A DNA stretch of 64,000 nucleotides from an uncultured Bacilli bacterium (GTDB taxonomy: Bacteria; Bacillota_I; Bacilli_A; RF39; UBA660). The notes below the pieces were generated by a model. That model saw nothing but the letters and a program-made list of their open reading frames with translations, did not search any database and was not told the DNA's origin. The stretch spans positions 52,693 to 116,692 of the forward strand of contig CAKOPG010000002.1 in the NCBI GenBank assembly GCA_934098745.1. The letters run 5' to 3'. This document shows positions 8,020 to 15,551 of the stretch, one piece after another (the stretch's first letter is position 1; the number at the start of each line of letters is the position of its first letter). Both the position numbers and the translations under genes were made by a program.

Positions 8020-8048
8020 AGTTTAACATATATACAATAACAAGTCAA
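8020..8048 (-). promoter_or_regulatory. Promoter of the DUF4186-methyltransferase unit
   Basis: Minus-strand TTGACT, 17 bases, TAAACT, about 75 bases before the start codon. Confidence 0.6.
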
Positions 8049-8113
8049 GACAAAATAGTACATTTGTTTGCTTAATGTGTTGAAAAAATTTTTGTTAATA
8101 TAATACATGTAAT

Positions 8114-8149
8114 TAAAAAGAAAAGACCCTTCTAAAGGAAAAGTCTTTT
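8114..8149 (-). terminator. Terminator of the CotD-like gene
   Basis: Minus-strand AAAAGAC ... GTCTTTT stem with an inner CCTT/AAGG pairing, then CTTTTTAA. Confidence 0.75.
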
Positions 8150-8166
8150 CTAACCTAAGTAAATAA

Positions 8167-8523
8167 TTATCTAAATTGGCAGCAAGATCCACATTGTTGA
8201 TTAGTAACAACATTTTCTTCGCTACAAGTATAATGTGGTTGATAAGTATGTCTAAATATATGATTATTAATTATTCTAGTATTAATAGGGCATATATGCT
8301 TAACCTCATGTACAATATTTCTTTGAATACATCTTTCTCTTCCTGCTTCAATAATAGGACCAGATTGCATTCCATAATCCATATTACCGTTATCATTAAC
8401 ATTCATATTTTGATTAGTATTCATATTTGTATTCATATTAGTATTGTTATTACTAATATTAATATCTATTCCATCCCCATAACCATAATTCATATCCTGT
8501 CTAAAATCATCGTTATTAAACAT
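8167..8523 (-). CDS. CotD-like spore coat protein
   Basis: A 118-residue low-complexity protein, probably of the CotD inner-coat family. The N-terminal half is an Asn/Met repeat tract (NTNMNTNMNTNQNMN). The C-terminal half has the His/Pro/Tyr-rich core (HEVKHICPINTRIINNHIFR, then HTYQPHYTC) typical of CotD relatives, and ends with four cysteines (TC ... QQCGSCC) that could cross-link in the coat. It is monocistronic, with its own terminator and an upstream sigma-K-like element at 8546-8572 that fits late mother-cell expression. Family assignment rests on composition and pattern rather than a strong motif, so it is moderate. Confidence 0.65.
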   Translation of the reverse strand: MFNNDDFRQDMNYGYGDGIDINISNNNTNMNTNMNTNQNMNVNDNGNMDYGMQSGPIIEAGRERCIQRNIVHEVKHICPINTRIINNHIFRHTYQPHYTCSEENVVTNQQCGSCCQFR

Positions 8524-8545
8524 TTTCTTTCCTCCTATCTATCTT

Positions 8546-8572
8546 TATAATATGTAATCATCCAAAAAATGT
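8546..8572 (-). promoter_or_regulatory. Sigma-K/sigma-E-like promoter of the CotD-like gene
   Basis: On the minus strand AC, 16 bases, CATATTATA, followed by AGGAGG and ATG. This matches the AC-N16/17-CATAnnnTA mother-cell consensus of Bacillus. The same element occurs before the collagen-like genes. Confidence 0.55.
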
Positions 8573-8602
8573 CTATGCCAAAATCACAAATATAACTATA
8601 TC

Positions 8603-8630
8603 AAAAAAAGAATTCAACTAATGAATTCCT
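8603..8630 (-). terminator. Terminator of ffh
   Basis: Minus-strand GGAATTC-attagtt-GAATTC followed by seven T, immediately after the ffh stop. Confidence 0.8.
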
Positions 8631-9938
8631 TTAAAATGGCATCTTAAAATTTTTATTACTAATCATCTTCATCATTTTTTTCATTTCTTCAAATTGATTA
8701 AGTAATTTATTAACATCTGTAACCGTAAGCCCACATCCCTTAGCAATTCTTTGCTTTCTACTTGCCTTAATAATATCAGGATTATGTCTTTCTTCAGGAG
8801 TCATAGATAACACTATAGCCTCAATATGAGCCATTTGTTTTGGATCGATTTTAGCATTATCAAGTCCCATTTTCTTAGCTCCCGGTATCATTTTTAACAA
8901 ATTTTCAAGTGGTCCTAATTTTTTTATTTGATTTAACTGACCCAAAAAATCTTCTAAGTCAAAAGTTCCTTTACTCATTTTCTTAGCAGCCTTCATAGCT
9001 TCTTTTTCATCTATTTCATCCTGCACTTTTTCTACTAAACTAATAACATCTCCCATTCCAATAATCCTATTAGCCATTCTATCTGGATGAAATTCTGTAA
9101 GTCCATCCATCTTTTCACTAACACCAATAAATTTAATCGGAATATTTGTAAGATGCCTTACAGATAAAGCTACCCCACCACGAGTATCTCCATCTAATTT
9201 AGTTAAAATAACTCCCGTTAAATTAAGAGCCTCATTAAATCCAGTTATAACATTAATTGCATCTTGTCCCATCATTGCATCAATTACTAAAAGTACTTCA
9301 TCTGGTTTAACTTCTGTATAAATATTTTTAAGTTCATCCATTAATTCTTCATCAATATGAAGTCTTCCTGCCGTATCAATTAAAATATAATCATATCCAT
9401 TCTCTTTTGCATATCCTAAAGCATTTTTTGCAATCTCAATCGGATTACCCTTTCCCTCACTATACACGGGAATATTTAATTCTTTTCCTATTTGTTTTAA
9501 TTGATCAATAGCCGCTGGTCTATATACATCACATGCTACAAGTAATGGTTTCTTTCCGTGTTTCTTTCTAAGAAAATTAGCAAGTTTTCCATTAGTAGTA
9601 GTTTTACCAGAACCTTGAAGACCTACAAGCATTGCAATTGTGGGTTTCTTATCTATAACTAATGGAGCATTATCCCCACCAAGTAATTCTTGCAGTTCGT
9701 CTCTAACAATCTTAACAAACAAATCTCCCGGATTTAAACTCTTATTAACCTCTTCCCCGAGAGCTTTTTCCTTAACCTTATTAGTAAACTCTTTTACTAC
9801 CTTATAGTTAACATCTGCTTCAAGCAAAGATAATCTAATTTCTCTCATCATATCAGAAATATTATCTTCAGTAATTTTCCCATAACCTTTAATTTTATGA
9901 GCAATACCTTGTAATCTATCACTTAAATTTTCAAACAT
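8631..9938 (-). CDS. ffh: Signal recognition particle protein Ffh
   Basis: The SRP GTPase, which binds signal peptides and 4.5S/6S RNA and delivers ribosomes to FtsY and SecYEG. The 435-residue product has the N domain (1-85) and the G domain with GLQGSGKTT, DTAGR and TKLDGD. The methionine-rich M domain (about 300-435) ends in MKKMMKMISNKNFKMPF. Length is normal. The ylxM gene that often precedes ffh in Firmicutes is absent; the gene appears monocistronic with its own terminator. Confidence 0.97.
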   Translation of the reverse strand: MFENLSDRLQGIAHKIKGYGKITEDNISDMMREIRLSLLEADVNYKVVKEFTNKVKEKALGEEVNKSLNPGDLFVKIVRDELQELLGGDNAPLVIDKKPTIAMLVGLQGSGKTTTNGKLANFLRKKHGKKPLLVACDVYRPAAIDQLKQIGKELNIPVYSEGKGNPIEIAKNALGYAKENGYDYILIDTAGRLHIDEELMDELKNIYTEVKPDEVLLVIDAMMGQDAINVITGFNEALNLTGVILTKLDGDTRGGVALSVRHLTNIPIKFIGVSEKMDGLTEFHPDRMANRIIGMGDVISLVEKVQDEIDEKEAMKAAKKMSKGTFDLEDFLGQLNQIKKLGPLENLLKMIPGAKKMGLDNAKIDPKQMAHIEAIVLSMTPEERHNPDIIKASRKQRIAKGCGLTVTDVNKLLNQFEEMKKMMKMISNKNFKMPF

Positions 9939-10005
9939 TTATATCACCTACATCTAATTATACAACAAAAATATCCTAATTATAAAAAATATTAACTTAA
10001 TGAAA

Positions 10006-10578
10006 TTATAATTGCTTCTTTTTTCTTAATTTTAAATATTCTTCTAGACACAAGTTGTTATCAGTAATATATTTAGCAATTTCTGAATCATTAATATATC
10101 TTAAATGCCAAGGTTCAGCTCCATATCCAGTAATATCTTCTTTACCTAAAGGATATCTAATAATAAAACCAAATTTCCAAGCATTATCATAAACTGCTTT
10201 TAGTACTGGATGATTATTCATTTCTTGATCTGGATACCATTTTCCATTTTCGTATAACAAAAAATCAACAGCAAGCCCCGTATGATGTTCTGAATATCCA
10301 GGAATAGCTACATATTTTTTTGTATATTCAAGTCCCTTTTCTTTTTCTATCTCATCCCATACAATTTGCTGATAATTAATGCTTCTATATCCACTTTCTA
10401 CATCGATTATATAACCTAATTCATATAAATAATTTTTAAGTTTAAGAAATTGATCATAAGTCTTTTTTTCCAAATATCTGTCAGGTGCATAAGCAGAATT
10501 ACATTTAATAATTTCATATTCATTAAAATTATCCATCCTATTTTCTTTATTAACTAGTATTAAATACTTATTTTTCAT
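10006..10578 (-). CDS. M15B peptidase of VanXY/VanY type without signal peptide
   Basis: A 190-residue zinc peptidase of the M15B family. Zinc and catalytic motifs are complete: SGYRS, SEHHTGLAVDF (His and Asp ligands) and AEPWHLRY (Glu base and His ligand). The lack of a signal peptide, the length near 190, and the segments KKYVAIPGYSEH and IIRYPLGKEDITG resemble the cytosolic D,D-dipeptidase/carboxypeptidase VanXY more than exported VanY or DacB. Such enzymes remove terminal D-Ala from peptidoglycan precursors. No D-Ala-D-Ser/Lac ligase or VanRS pair is nearby, so this is not evidence of a vancomycin operon. It overlaps the upstream C26 gene by 11 bases. A paralogue is at 38409. Confidence 0.82.
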   Translation of the reverse strand: MKNKYLILVNKENRMDNFNEYEIIKCNSAYAPDRYLEKKTYDQFLKLKNYLYELGYIIDVESGYRSINYQQIVWDEIEKEKGLEYTKKYVAIPGYSEHHTGLAVDFLLYENGKWYPDQEMNNHPVLKAVYDNAWKFGFIIRYPLGKEDITGYGAEPWHLRYINDSEIAKYITDNNLCLEEYLKLRKKKQL

Positions 10579-11308
10579 TCCTCTTTTTAGCCTCCATAAT
10601 TAATTTCTCAAATATTTTATTATCATTATCCCATTCTGGGTGAAAGCAAATACCCATAATAAAATAATTTTTATCATTGTATTCAATTCCCTCAATAACC
10701 CCATCATCAGCTACCGCCGTTATCTTGAAATCACTTCCAATTTTTACAGGAGTAAATGAGTGTAAACTAACTGGATTAATTTCTTTTTTTTGAATTATTT
10801 CATACAAATAAGAAGATTTATCAATAATATTAACTTTATGTCTAGCCAAATCAACATTATCGTAGTTAACCTTTAATTTTCGATGATTATTGTCCTCAAT
10901 TTGTTTAAGAATAACTCCTTCATTCTCTTCTTTTAATTTTTCATATAATTTAGTAAATTCCTCTATTGTAAAATTATTCATTCCCATATCTAAAATCATA
11001 CTATAAATAGATATAGCTTGAAAACCTAAACAAATTCCCAGCAATGGTTTATTATTTTTAATGGCATAATCAATTACTTCATAATAACAGTTCCATATCT
11101 TATTCCCTCCTGGTAATAAGAAGGCATCACATAAATCTAAAACAGCATAATTAAGTTTTCCATTATCCAAACAAATTCCCACCGGAATACCATCACATGC
11201 AAATATTTTCTTACAATATAAATCTAAAAATTCATATTTATCATTATATGGATTGTCATCAGTCTTTAATAATACTTGTGGTAAAATACCTACAACAATT
11301 TTTTTCAT
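10568..11308 (-). CDS. Class I glutamine-amidotransferase-like hydrolase (peptidase C26, PuuD-like)
   Basis: A 246-residue stand-alone class I amidotransferase-fold hydrolase. The nucleophile elbow LLGICLGFQAISIY carries the Cys, and GICFHPEWDND carries the catalytic His-Pro-Glu. Family members hydrolyse gamma-glutamyl amide bonds (gamma-Glu-GABA, folylpolyglutamate). The oxyanion turn is LLPGGNKIW. It is translationally coupled to the cytosolic VanXY-like peptidase, suggesting a shared substrate such as a gamma-D-glutamyl-containing peptidoglycan peptide; that is inference. Start ATG 11308 with GGTGAT upstream. Confidence 0.75.
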   Translation of the reverse strand: MKKIVVGILPQVLLKTDDNPYNDKYEFLDLYCKKIFACDGIPVGICLDNGKLNYAVLDLCDAFLLPGGNKIWNCYYEVIDYAIKNNKPLLGICLGFQAISIYSMILDMGMNNFTIEEFTKLYEKLKEENEGVILKQIEDNNHRKLKVNYDNVDLARHKVNIIDKSSYLYEIIQKKEINPVSLHSFTPVKIGSDFKITAVADDGVIEGIEYNDKNYFIMGICFHPEWDNDNKIFEKLIMEAKKRNEK

Positions 11309-11363
11309 AAGATATCACCAACCTAATTATATACATTTTTTTAATTTTTTTAAATAAAAAAGG

Positions 11364-11391
11364 TTGCATTTTTCCTATTTTTTGCTATAAT
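11364..11391 (+). promoter_or_regulatory. Promoter of the tRNA-Gly transcript
   Basis: TTGCAT, 16 bases, TATAAT. The expected start is near 11398, leaving a leader of about 60 bases before the tRNA. Confidence 0.7.
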
Positions 11392-11397
11392 TAATTT

Positions 11398-11457
11398 ACG
11401 CGCAGAAGTTATCTGTATCAAACAGCCAACCAAGGCCGTTAAGTTAATTTTATATAT
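11398..11457 (+). promoter_or_regulatory. Antisense-like leader of tRNA-Gly
   Basis: The leader contains CAGCC-aacc-AAGGCCGT at 11423-11439. This is complementary to the tRNA anticodon arm: AAGGCCGT pairs with ACGGCCTT at 11483-11490, and CAGCC with GGCTG at 11496-11500. It also starts with GCAGA (11402), a copy of the acceptor 5' strand. It looks like a decayed inverted copy of the tRNA 3' half and could compete with the cloverleaf. No T-box motif is present. Confidence 0.5.
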
Positions 11458-11532
11458 GCAGATGTGGTTCAACGATTAGAATACGGCCTTGCCAAGGCTG
11501 TGACGGGGGTTTGACTCCCCTCATCTGCTCCA
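11458..11532 (+). tRNA. tRNA-Gly (GCC) with an altered elbow
   Basis: A 75-base cloverleaf with acceptor GCAGATG/CATCTGC, anticodon stem CGGCC/GGCTG, loop TTGCCAA (anticodon GCC) and encoded CCA. The D-loop is AACGATTA and the T-loop TTTGACT. Position 19 is therefore A rather than G, and position 56 is T rather than C, which would replace the universal G19-C56 elbow pair by A19-U56. A 15-48 A/C combination is also unusual. Tertiary-base changes of this area are known in staphylococcal tRNA-Gly species used for cell-wall cross-bridges; whether this one serves translation, wall synthesis or both is open. Confidence 0.88.
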
Positions 11533-11543
11533 TTGAAAATACA

Positions 11544-11565
11544 AACACCCAAAAGGTGTTTTTTT
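11544..11565 (+). terminator. Terminator of the tRNA-Gly transcript
   Basis: AACACC-caaaa-GGTGTT followed by a run of T, 11 bases after the CCA. Confidence 0.85.
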
Positions 11566-11808
11566 CATGGAGCTTAATAAGTGAATCCACCACCTATCTA
11601 TTCTATCTCTATAAAAGAACCTAAAATTAAAAATATACGTCTTAATTATTATTATTTTTAAAATTAATAATATCTTCTTTTAAATAGTTTGAAAAACATG
11701 ATTTAATATGAAAAATATAAATTTGATAAAATTATATCGTTTTTATATAGTAAATTTCATAATTAATATAATAAATATATTGATGATGTTAATGATATGT
11801 ACTAAATG

Positions 11809-11855
11809 ATGATAGTATAATTATAAATTTTACTATTTTATAATTATACTATCAT
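11809..11855. repeat. Perfect 19-bp inverted repeat across a stop codon
   Basis: Arms 11809-11827 and 11837-11855 are perfect reverse complements with a 9-base loop. The right arm and loop hold the last codons and the TAG stop of the minus-strand gene at 11833. There is no T-run after it on the minus strand, so it is not a standard terminator. The remaining 11566-11808 is AT-rich with no gene I can support. Confidence 0.8.
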
Positions 11856-12783
11856 AACTTTGAGGAATCTCATCTCCAAACTGAAGTCCCATATCTATAG
11901 CTTTTTTTTGCATTAACGTGTATGCCCTTTCAACCTCAATATATTTCAACTTATTTTTATATATATTTCCATACAAAGCAATCCCATATTCACTACTTAA
12001 ATTAGGATCAGAATATAAATATTCACCAGATATATTAAAATTTTCTAATAAATTATCAAGTGAAATAAGAGATTGAATTTTTATATTAGCATCTTCCGAA
12101 GATAAATTACCATCTCTTAAACCAGCAATATCTCCGAAACTTGCTTTAAGGTTTAATGCATCTTCTAATTTAATTAAATAAACTCTATTTTTTGCTTTGC
12201 AGAAATTATTTATTAGTCGCCTTGCTCTATATAAAACTTCATCTTTGAATTCCATTTTAAAACTACTTAAACTATCTATTTGATAAGATAAAAGCCTTAT
12301 ATAAAAATCTTGTTCACTTTCACCAACTTTAGGTTGTATTGGCAACTCATGCGATGGACTACACTGAAAAACATCTTCAAATATACCAGCAGGAAATGAT
12401 TGACTAGCGTAATTAAATTCTGTTGTTCCCAATAGAGTTGTGTAAATTATTTGTATATCATTAGTTTGATAATTTGTGTTTTTCCCAAAACAACTAGATA
12501 TAAATTTTGCATCCTCTAAATCTTGCTCTTTAACTTTTAAACTTACTAAACCATTAGCATCGATTTGTTCATTAAAATAGCCATTTTGACCTGAAGCAAG
12601 GTATGGAACACTTCTTTCTTGATTAAACTCTTGTAAACACATTAATAATTGTGCATCGTTTTCTGCATCGTAGCCAAACCCATACATGTTGTAAATTTTT
12701 TGTACATCTGTTTCTAAATTTCCCAATGCTTTAATTTTAACTAAATAATTTAATATTGTTTTAAATATATATTGTTTACTCAT
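11833..12783 (-). CDS. Unrecognised 316-residue protein
   Basis: I do not recognise this protein. It is soluble, with no signal peptide or membrane segment, acidic-to-neutral, and likely alpha-helical in its C-terminal half. Recognisable landmarks are CLQEFNQERSVPYLASG near residue 50, an EQDFYIRLLSYQID helix near 165, and an RARRLINNFCKAKNR basic helix near 190. RBS AAGGAGG lies upstream of ATG 12783. The stop codon lies inside a perfect inverted repeat. It is isolated, flanked by spacers of about 250-340 bases, which suggests an accessory gene. No function can be assigned. Confidence 0.7.
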   Translation of the reverse strand: MSKQYIFKTILNYLVKIKALGNLETDVQKIYNMYGFGYDAENDAQLLMCLQEFNQERSVPYLASGQNGYFNEQIDANGLVSLKVKEQDLEDAKFISSCFGKNTNYQTNDIQIIYTTLLGTTEFNYASQSFPAGIFEDVFQCSPSHELPIQPKVGESEQDFYIRLLSYQIDSLSSFKMEFKDEVLYRARRLINNFCKAKNRVYLIKLEDALNLKASFGDIAGLRDGNLSSEDANIKIQSLISLDNLLENFNISGEYLYSDPNLSSEYGIALYGNIYKNKLKYIEVERAYTLMQKKAIDMGLQFGDEIPQSYDSIIIK

Positions 12784-13127
12784 TTATACCTCCTTACAAT
12801 GGTATTAGTTTAATATTATTCTAGCAAATAATTTTATTTCTTTCAACGTTAATAAGAGTAATTGACATTATTAAATTTAACTTCATTATTTACTTGCTGA
12901 GAAGGTTTTTGAAGCCATTGTAAATTATTCATAAGGATCTATACTTATGTATCATTCATGTATTAAGAAAAAGATTTTATATCCCTATCTCACTAGTTTC
13001 GTTGAAAATAGCTAAATAAGTTAATACAATGTTTTTTTTGTAAATAATGGATACATTGCTGTAAAAAATATTAATAATATGTTATGATATAAACTAAAAA
13101 AAACTAATATATCAAATAGGAGTTAAA
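12784..13127. other. Intergenic spacer without a recognisable gene
   Basis: A 344-base AT-rich spacer between divergent genes. It holds the ribosome sites of both neighbours and no open frame, RNA or repeat that I can support. Confidence 0.6.
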
Positions 13128-13727
13128 ATGGAAGAGGAATTTAATAATTTAATAAAAAAACTAAAAAAATGTGAAATCTGTAAGGAAAAATTTGGCTTTC
13201 AGCCTCACCCTGTATTTTTAGGAAACATTAATTCAAAAATAGTTCAAATTAGTCAGGCTCCATCCGCTACAGTTAATAAAACATTAAAACCATTTACCGA
13301 CAAAAGTGGAAACAAATTAAAATATGAATGGTATATGATAGCTGATAATGTATTTTATAATCCTGATAATTTTTGTATTATATCCCTTGCACATTGCTAT
13401 CCCGGAAAGGATAAGAATGGTAATGATAAAATGCCTCCAAAAGTTTGTTATGAAACTTGGATAAAAAAGGAACTAGAATATATAAATAATAAACTTTATA
13501 TAATAATTGGTGCAAAATCGGCAAAGGTATTTTTTCCAAATGAAGAATTTAATAAGTTGATTTTTAAAAATAATTACCTTAATGGTAAATTAACTATAGT
13601 ATTGCCTCATCCTTCACCGCTAAATATCAAATGGTTTAAAGATCATCCCGCGTTTATGGAAAGTAGAATGCCCGAAATAAGAAAAATAATCCATAATATA
13701 CTAAAACAAAACAATTCTAATACTTGA
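13128..13727 (+). CDS. Uracil-DNA glycosylase superfamily protein
   Basis: A 199-residue UDG-fold protein. The first catalytic-loop region is VQISQAPSAT and the terminal motif is VLPHPSPLN (the HPSPLN family signature). An N-terminal CEIC and a further C at the AHCYPG motif might mark an iron-sulphur type, but the full four-Cys pattern is not clear. Family members excise uracil or mismatched bases from DNA. It stands alone after a long spacer, with AGGAG upstream of ATG, and ends in TGA. Confidence 0.8.
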   Translation: MEEEFNNLIKKLKKCEICKEKFGFQPHPVFLGNINSKIVQISQAPSATVNKTLKPFTDKSGNKLKYEWYMIADNVFYNPDNFCIISLAHCYPGKDKNGNDKMPPKVCYETWIKKELEYINNKLYIIIGAKSAKVFFPNEEFNKLIFKNNYLNGKLTIVLPHPSPLNIKWFKDHPAFMESRMPEIRKIIHNILKQNNSNT

Positions 13728-13855
13728 AGTTTTACCATATAAAAATCATTTATATAAAAATCTTTTTAAAACATTTAAAAATATCTCCAATAAAATTACA
13801 AAATTGTAGCATAAAAGACAAATGTATGTTATACTTATAATAGAGGAGAAAAATA

Positions 13856-15220
13856 ATGAAGAATAAATTAAAAAAAATTAGTCTATTATTCATAGCTACT
13901 ACCTTTGTTGGAGCTATGAAAATAAATGCCGCAACAATTAAAATTAAATTAGAAGATGGTACCAAAAAAGAATATGAAATAAAAGAAAGCGAATATAATT
14001 TAACCCTTAAAGATTTCAAAGAAAGCATCGCCAAAGATATAAATATTAATGCTGCTTATCAAGTTTTTATGAATAATGAAAGTAATTTTCCCGAAAGTGA
14101 TCAGTTAATTTTAAAAGAATATTTTGCCAGTGAATATAATCCTAGTGTAACAGAACTTTCATATAATGTTTATAAAAGAAAAGAATTAGATAATACCATA
14201 ACTTTAAATAGTATTCCCCCAACAAAAGGTGATATATCATCTGCCTCTTTAATATTCGAAGAAAGTATTATAAGAACATACTACGGTTACGCACCAGACC
14301 TTAGTAGATGTAATAGTGATTATTCTAAATGTATGATTAAAAATGCTTCTACTAATGAAGATTATAAAGAAGTAAATATCAAATATAATTATGATAAAGC
14401 AGAAAAAGAAAATATTGATAAAATAATTAAAAAAGTAGCAGAAAAAAGTGATCAAAATAATGAAATTACCTTCTCATTGAAAGATTTAGAAATTATTAAT
14501 TACTGGTTATATGGTGGTTCTATAATTAATTATTCTGATGAGTATAAAGCATTAATAAATTACAAAAATTTCTATATAGACATAAGATGTGGTAATGATA
14601 ATCCATTTATAAATGAAGCTTATGGTGTAGGATATTATAAATATGATAACACTTTATACCATGTAATTCCTTTTATTGGAGTAAAAACTAATAATATATT
14701 ATATGTCCCTGAAGAAACCCCAAATGAAAATATCATGGAAACTTTACAAGATAGAATAGATACTTATATTGGAAAAGGAAAAATAATCATCCAAGACAGT
14801 AATAAAACTTTAGATGAAGTAGGATATTACTTTAGTGCTGAAGAAATAGAAGAATTCAATAGTGCTTCTGCCGATGGTAAAGTATATATAGCTAAAATTA
14901 ATCAAAAAGATTATATGTTTGTAATAAGTAAAAATAACGCCAAAATGTATAGTCCTAAATTAATTACAAGTGATTATAAAACTGATATAACTATCAGTAG
15001 TAATAGTGGCATCATTCCATTAGATACTATGATAAAAGCTAATAATATAACCGTTGGTCAAGAATATGAAAGAATTATGAATTTACTAAAACTAAATATG
15101 GGAGAAATGTTTGATTTAAAATTATTCTCTCAAGCAGAAAAAAGCTATATTAACAAATTAGAAAATGGTTCTTTTGAAGTTAAAATACCCCTAAAAGAAG
15201 AGTATAAGGGTAAAAATTAA
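13856..15220 (+). CDS. Secreted surface protein, separated from its sortase anchor by a frameshift
   Basis: A 454-residue exported protein with signal peptide (basic start, hydrophobic core, cleavage near KINA/ATIKI). The rest is an Asn/Lys/Glu-rich ectodomain with no enzyme motif I recognise, ending in a beta-domain edge (FEVKIPLKEEYKGK). After the stop, a different frame (15217-15450) continues the same domain as AYYVDNDGKITEYKV and supplies an NPQTS signal, membrane helix and KKK tail. One lost base in the A5-T2 run at 15212-15218 explains the break. As read, the protein would be secreted but not wall-anchored. RBS GAGGAG upstream of ATG 13856. Confidence 0.8.
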   Translation: MKNKLKKISLLFIATTFVGAMKINAATIKIKLEDGTKKEYEIKESEYNLTLKDFKESIAKDININAAYQVFMNNESNFPESDQLILKEYFASEYNPSVTELSYNVYKRKELDNTITLNSIPPTKGDISSASLIFEESIIRTYYGYAPDLSRCNSDYSKCMIKNASTNEDYKEVNIKYNYDKAEKENIDKIIKKVAEKSDQNNEITFSLKDLEIINYWLYGGSIINYSDEYKALINYKNFYIDIRCGNDNPFINEAYGVGYYKYDNTLYHVIPFIGVKTNNILYVPEETPNENIMETLQDRIDTYIGKGKIIIQDSNKTLDEVGYYFSAEEIEEFNSASADGKVYIAKINQKDYMFVISKNNAKMYSPKLITSDYKTDITISSNSGIIPLDTMIKANNITVGQEYERIMNLLKLNMGEMFDLKLFSQAEKSYINKLENGSFEVKIPLKEEYKGKN

Positions 15221-15450
15221 TAGCTTATTATGTAGATAATGATGGTAAAATAACTGAATATAAAGTAACAGAGAAAGATGGATATGCTACATTTAATGCT
15301 GATCACTTCAGTATTTATACCATCGCAGTATCATCTTCTCAAGAGACAATTAAAAATCCGCAAACATCAGACACCAGTATTCTTATAAGCATAATTGTTT
15401 TTCTATCCTCACTATCTAGCATCTTGTATCTTAAAAAGAAACTTAATTAA
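15217..15450 (+). pseudogene. Out-of-frame C-terminus with NPQTS sortase signal
   Basis: This frame encodes the end of a surface beta-domain (AYYVDNDGKITEYKV, DHFSIYTIAV), a linker, NPQTSDTS, a hydrophobic helix (ILISIIVFLSSLSSILYL) and a KKK tail. NPQT-type signals are recognised by class B sortases. It has no start or ribosome site of its own and belongs to the gene at 13856. Confidence 0.85.
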
Positions 15451-15456
15451 AAATAT

Positions 15457-15502
15457 AAAAGATGATATTTAAAATACACATTTTAAATATCATCTTTTTT
15501 CT
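15457..15502 (+). terminator. Terminator after the surface-protein gene
   Basis: A 19-bp stem (15457-15475 with 15480-15498), loop acac, then T-run. It excludes the apparent upstream start at 15462 for the next gene. Confidence 0.85.
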
Positions 15503-15551
15503 TTACAAAAAATATGTTATAATCATTTCACATATAATAAATGGTGATTTA

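Noticed and set aside
7980..8213. Minus-strand open frame of 77 codons
   Set aside because: It overlaps the end and terminator of the CotD-like gene and the promoter of the next unit, and has no ribosome site or family pattern.
8176..8550. Plus-strand frame rich in Ile/Ser/His
   Set aside because: Reverse reading of the Asn-rich CotD-like gene and its ribosome site.
10006..10578. Vancomycin resistance locus
   Set aside because: Only a VanXY-like peptidase is present, without ligase, racemase or VanRS.
11398..11457. T-box or riboswitch before tRNA-Gly
   Set aside because: No T-box sequence or terminator/antiterminator pair, and the downstream gene is the tRNA itself.
15462..15551. N-terminal extension of the PlsC-like protein
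   Set aside because: The apparent ATG lies inside the terminator hairpin of the previous gene. ATG 15552 has the ribosome site.
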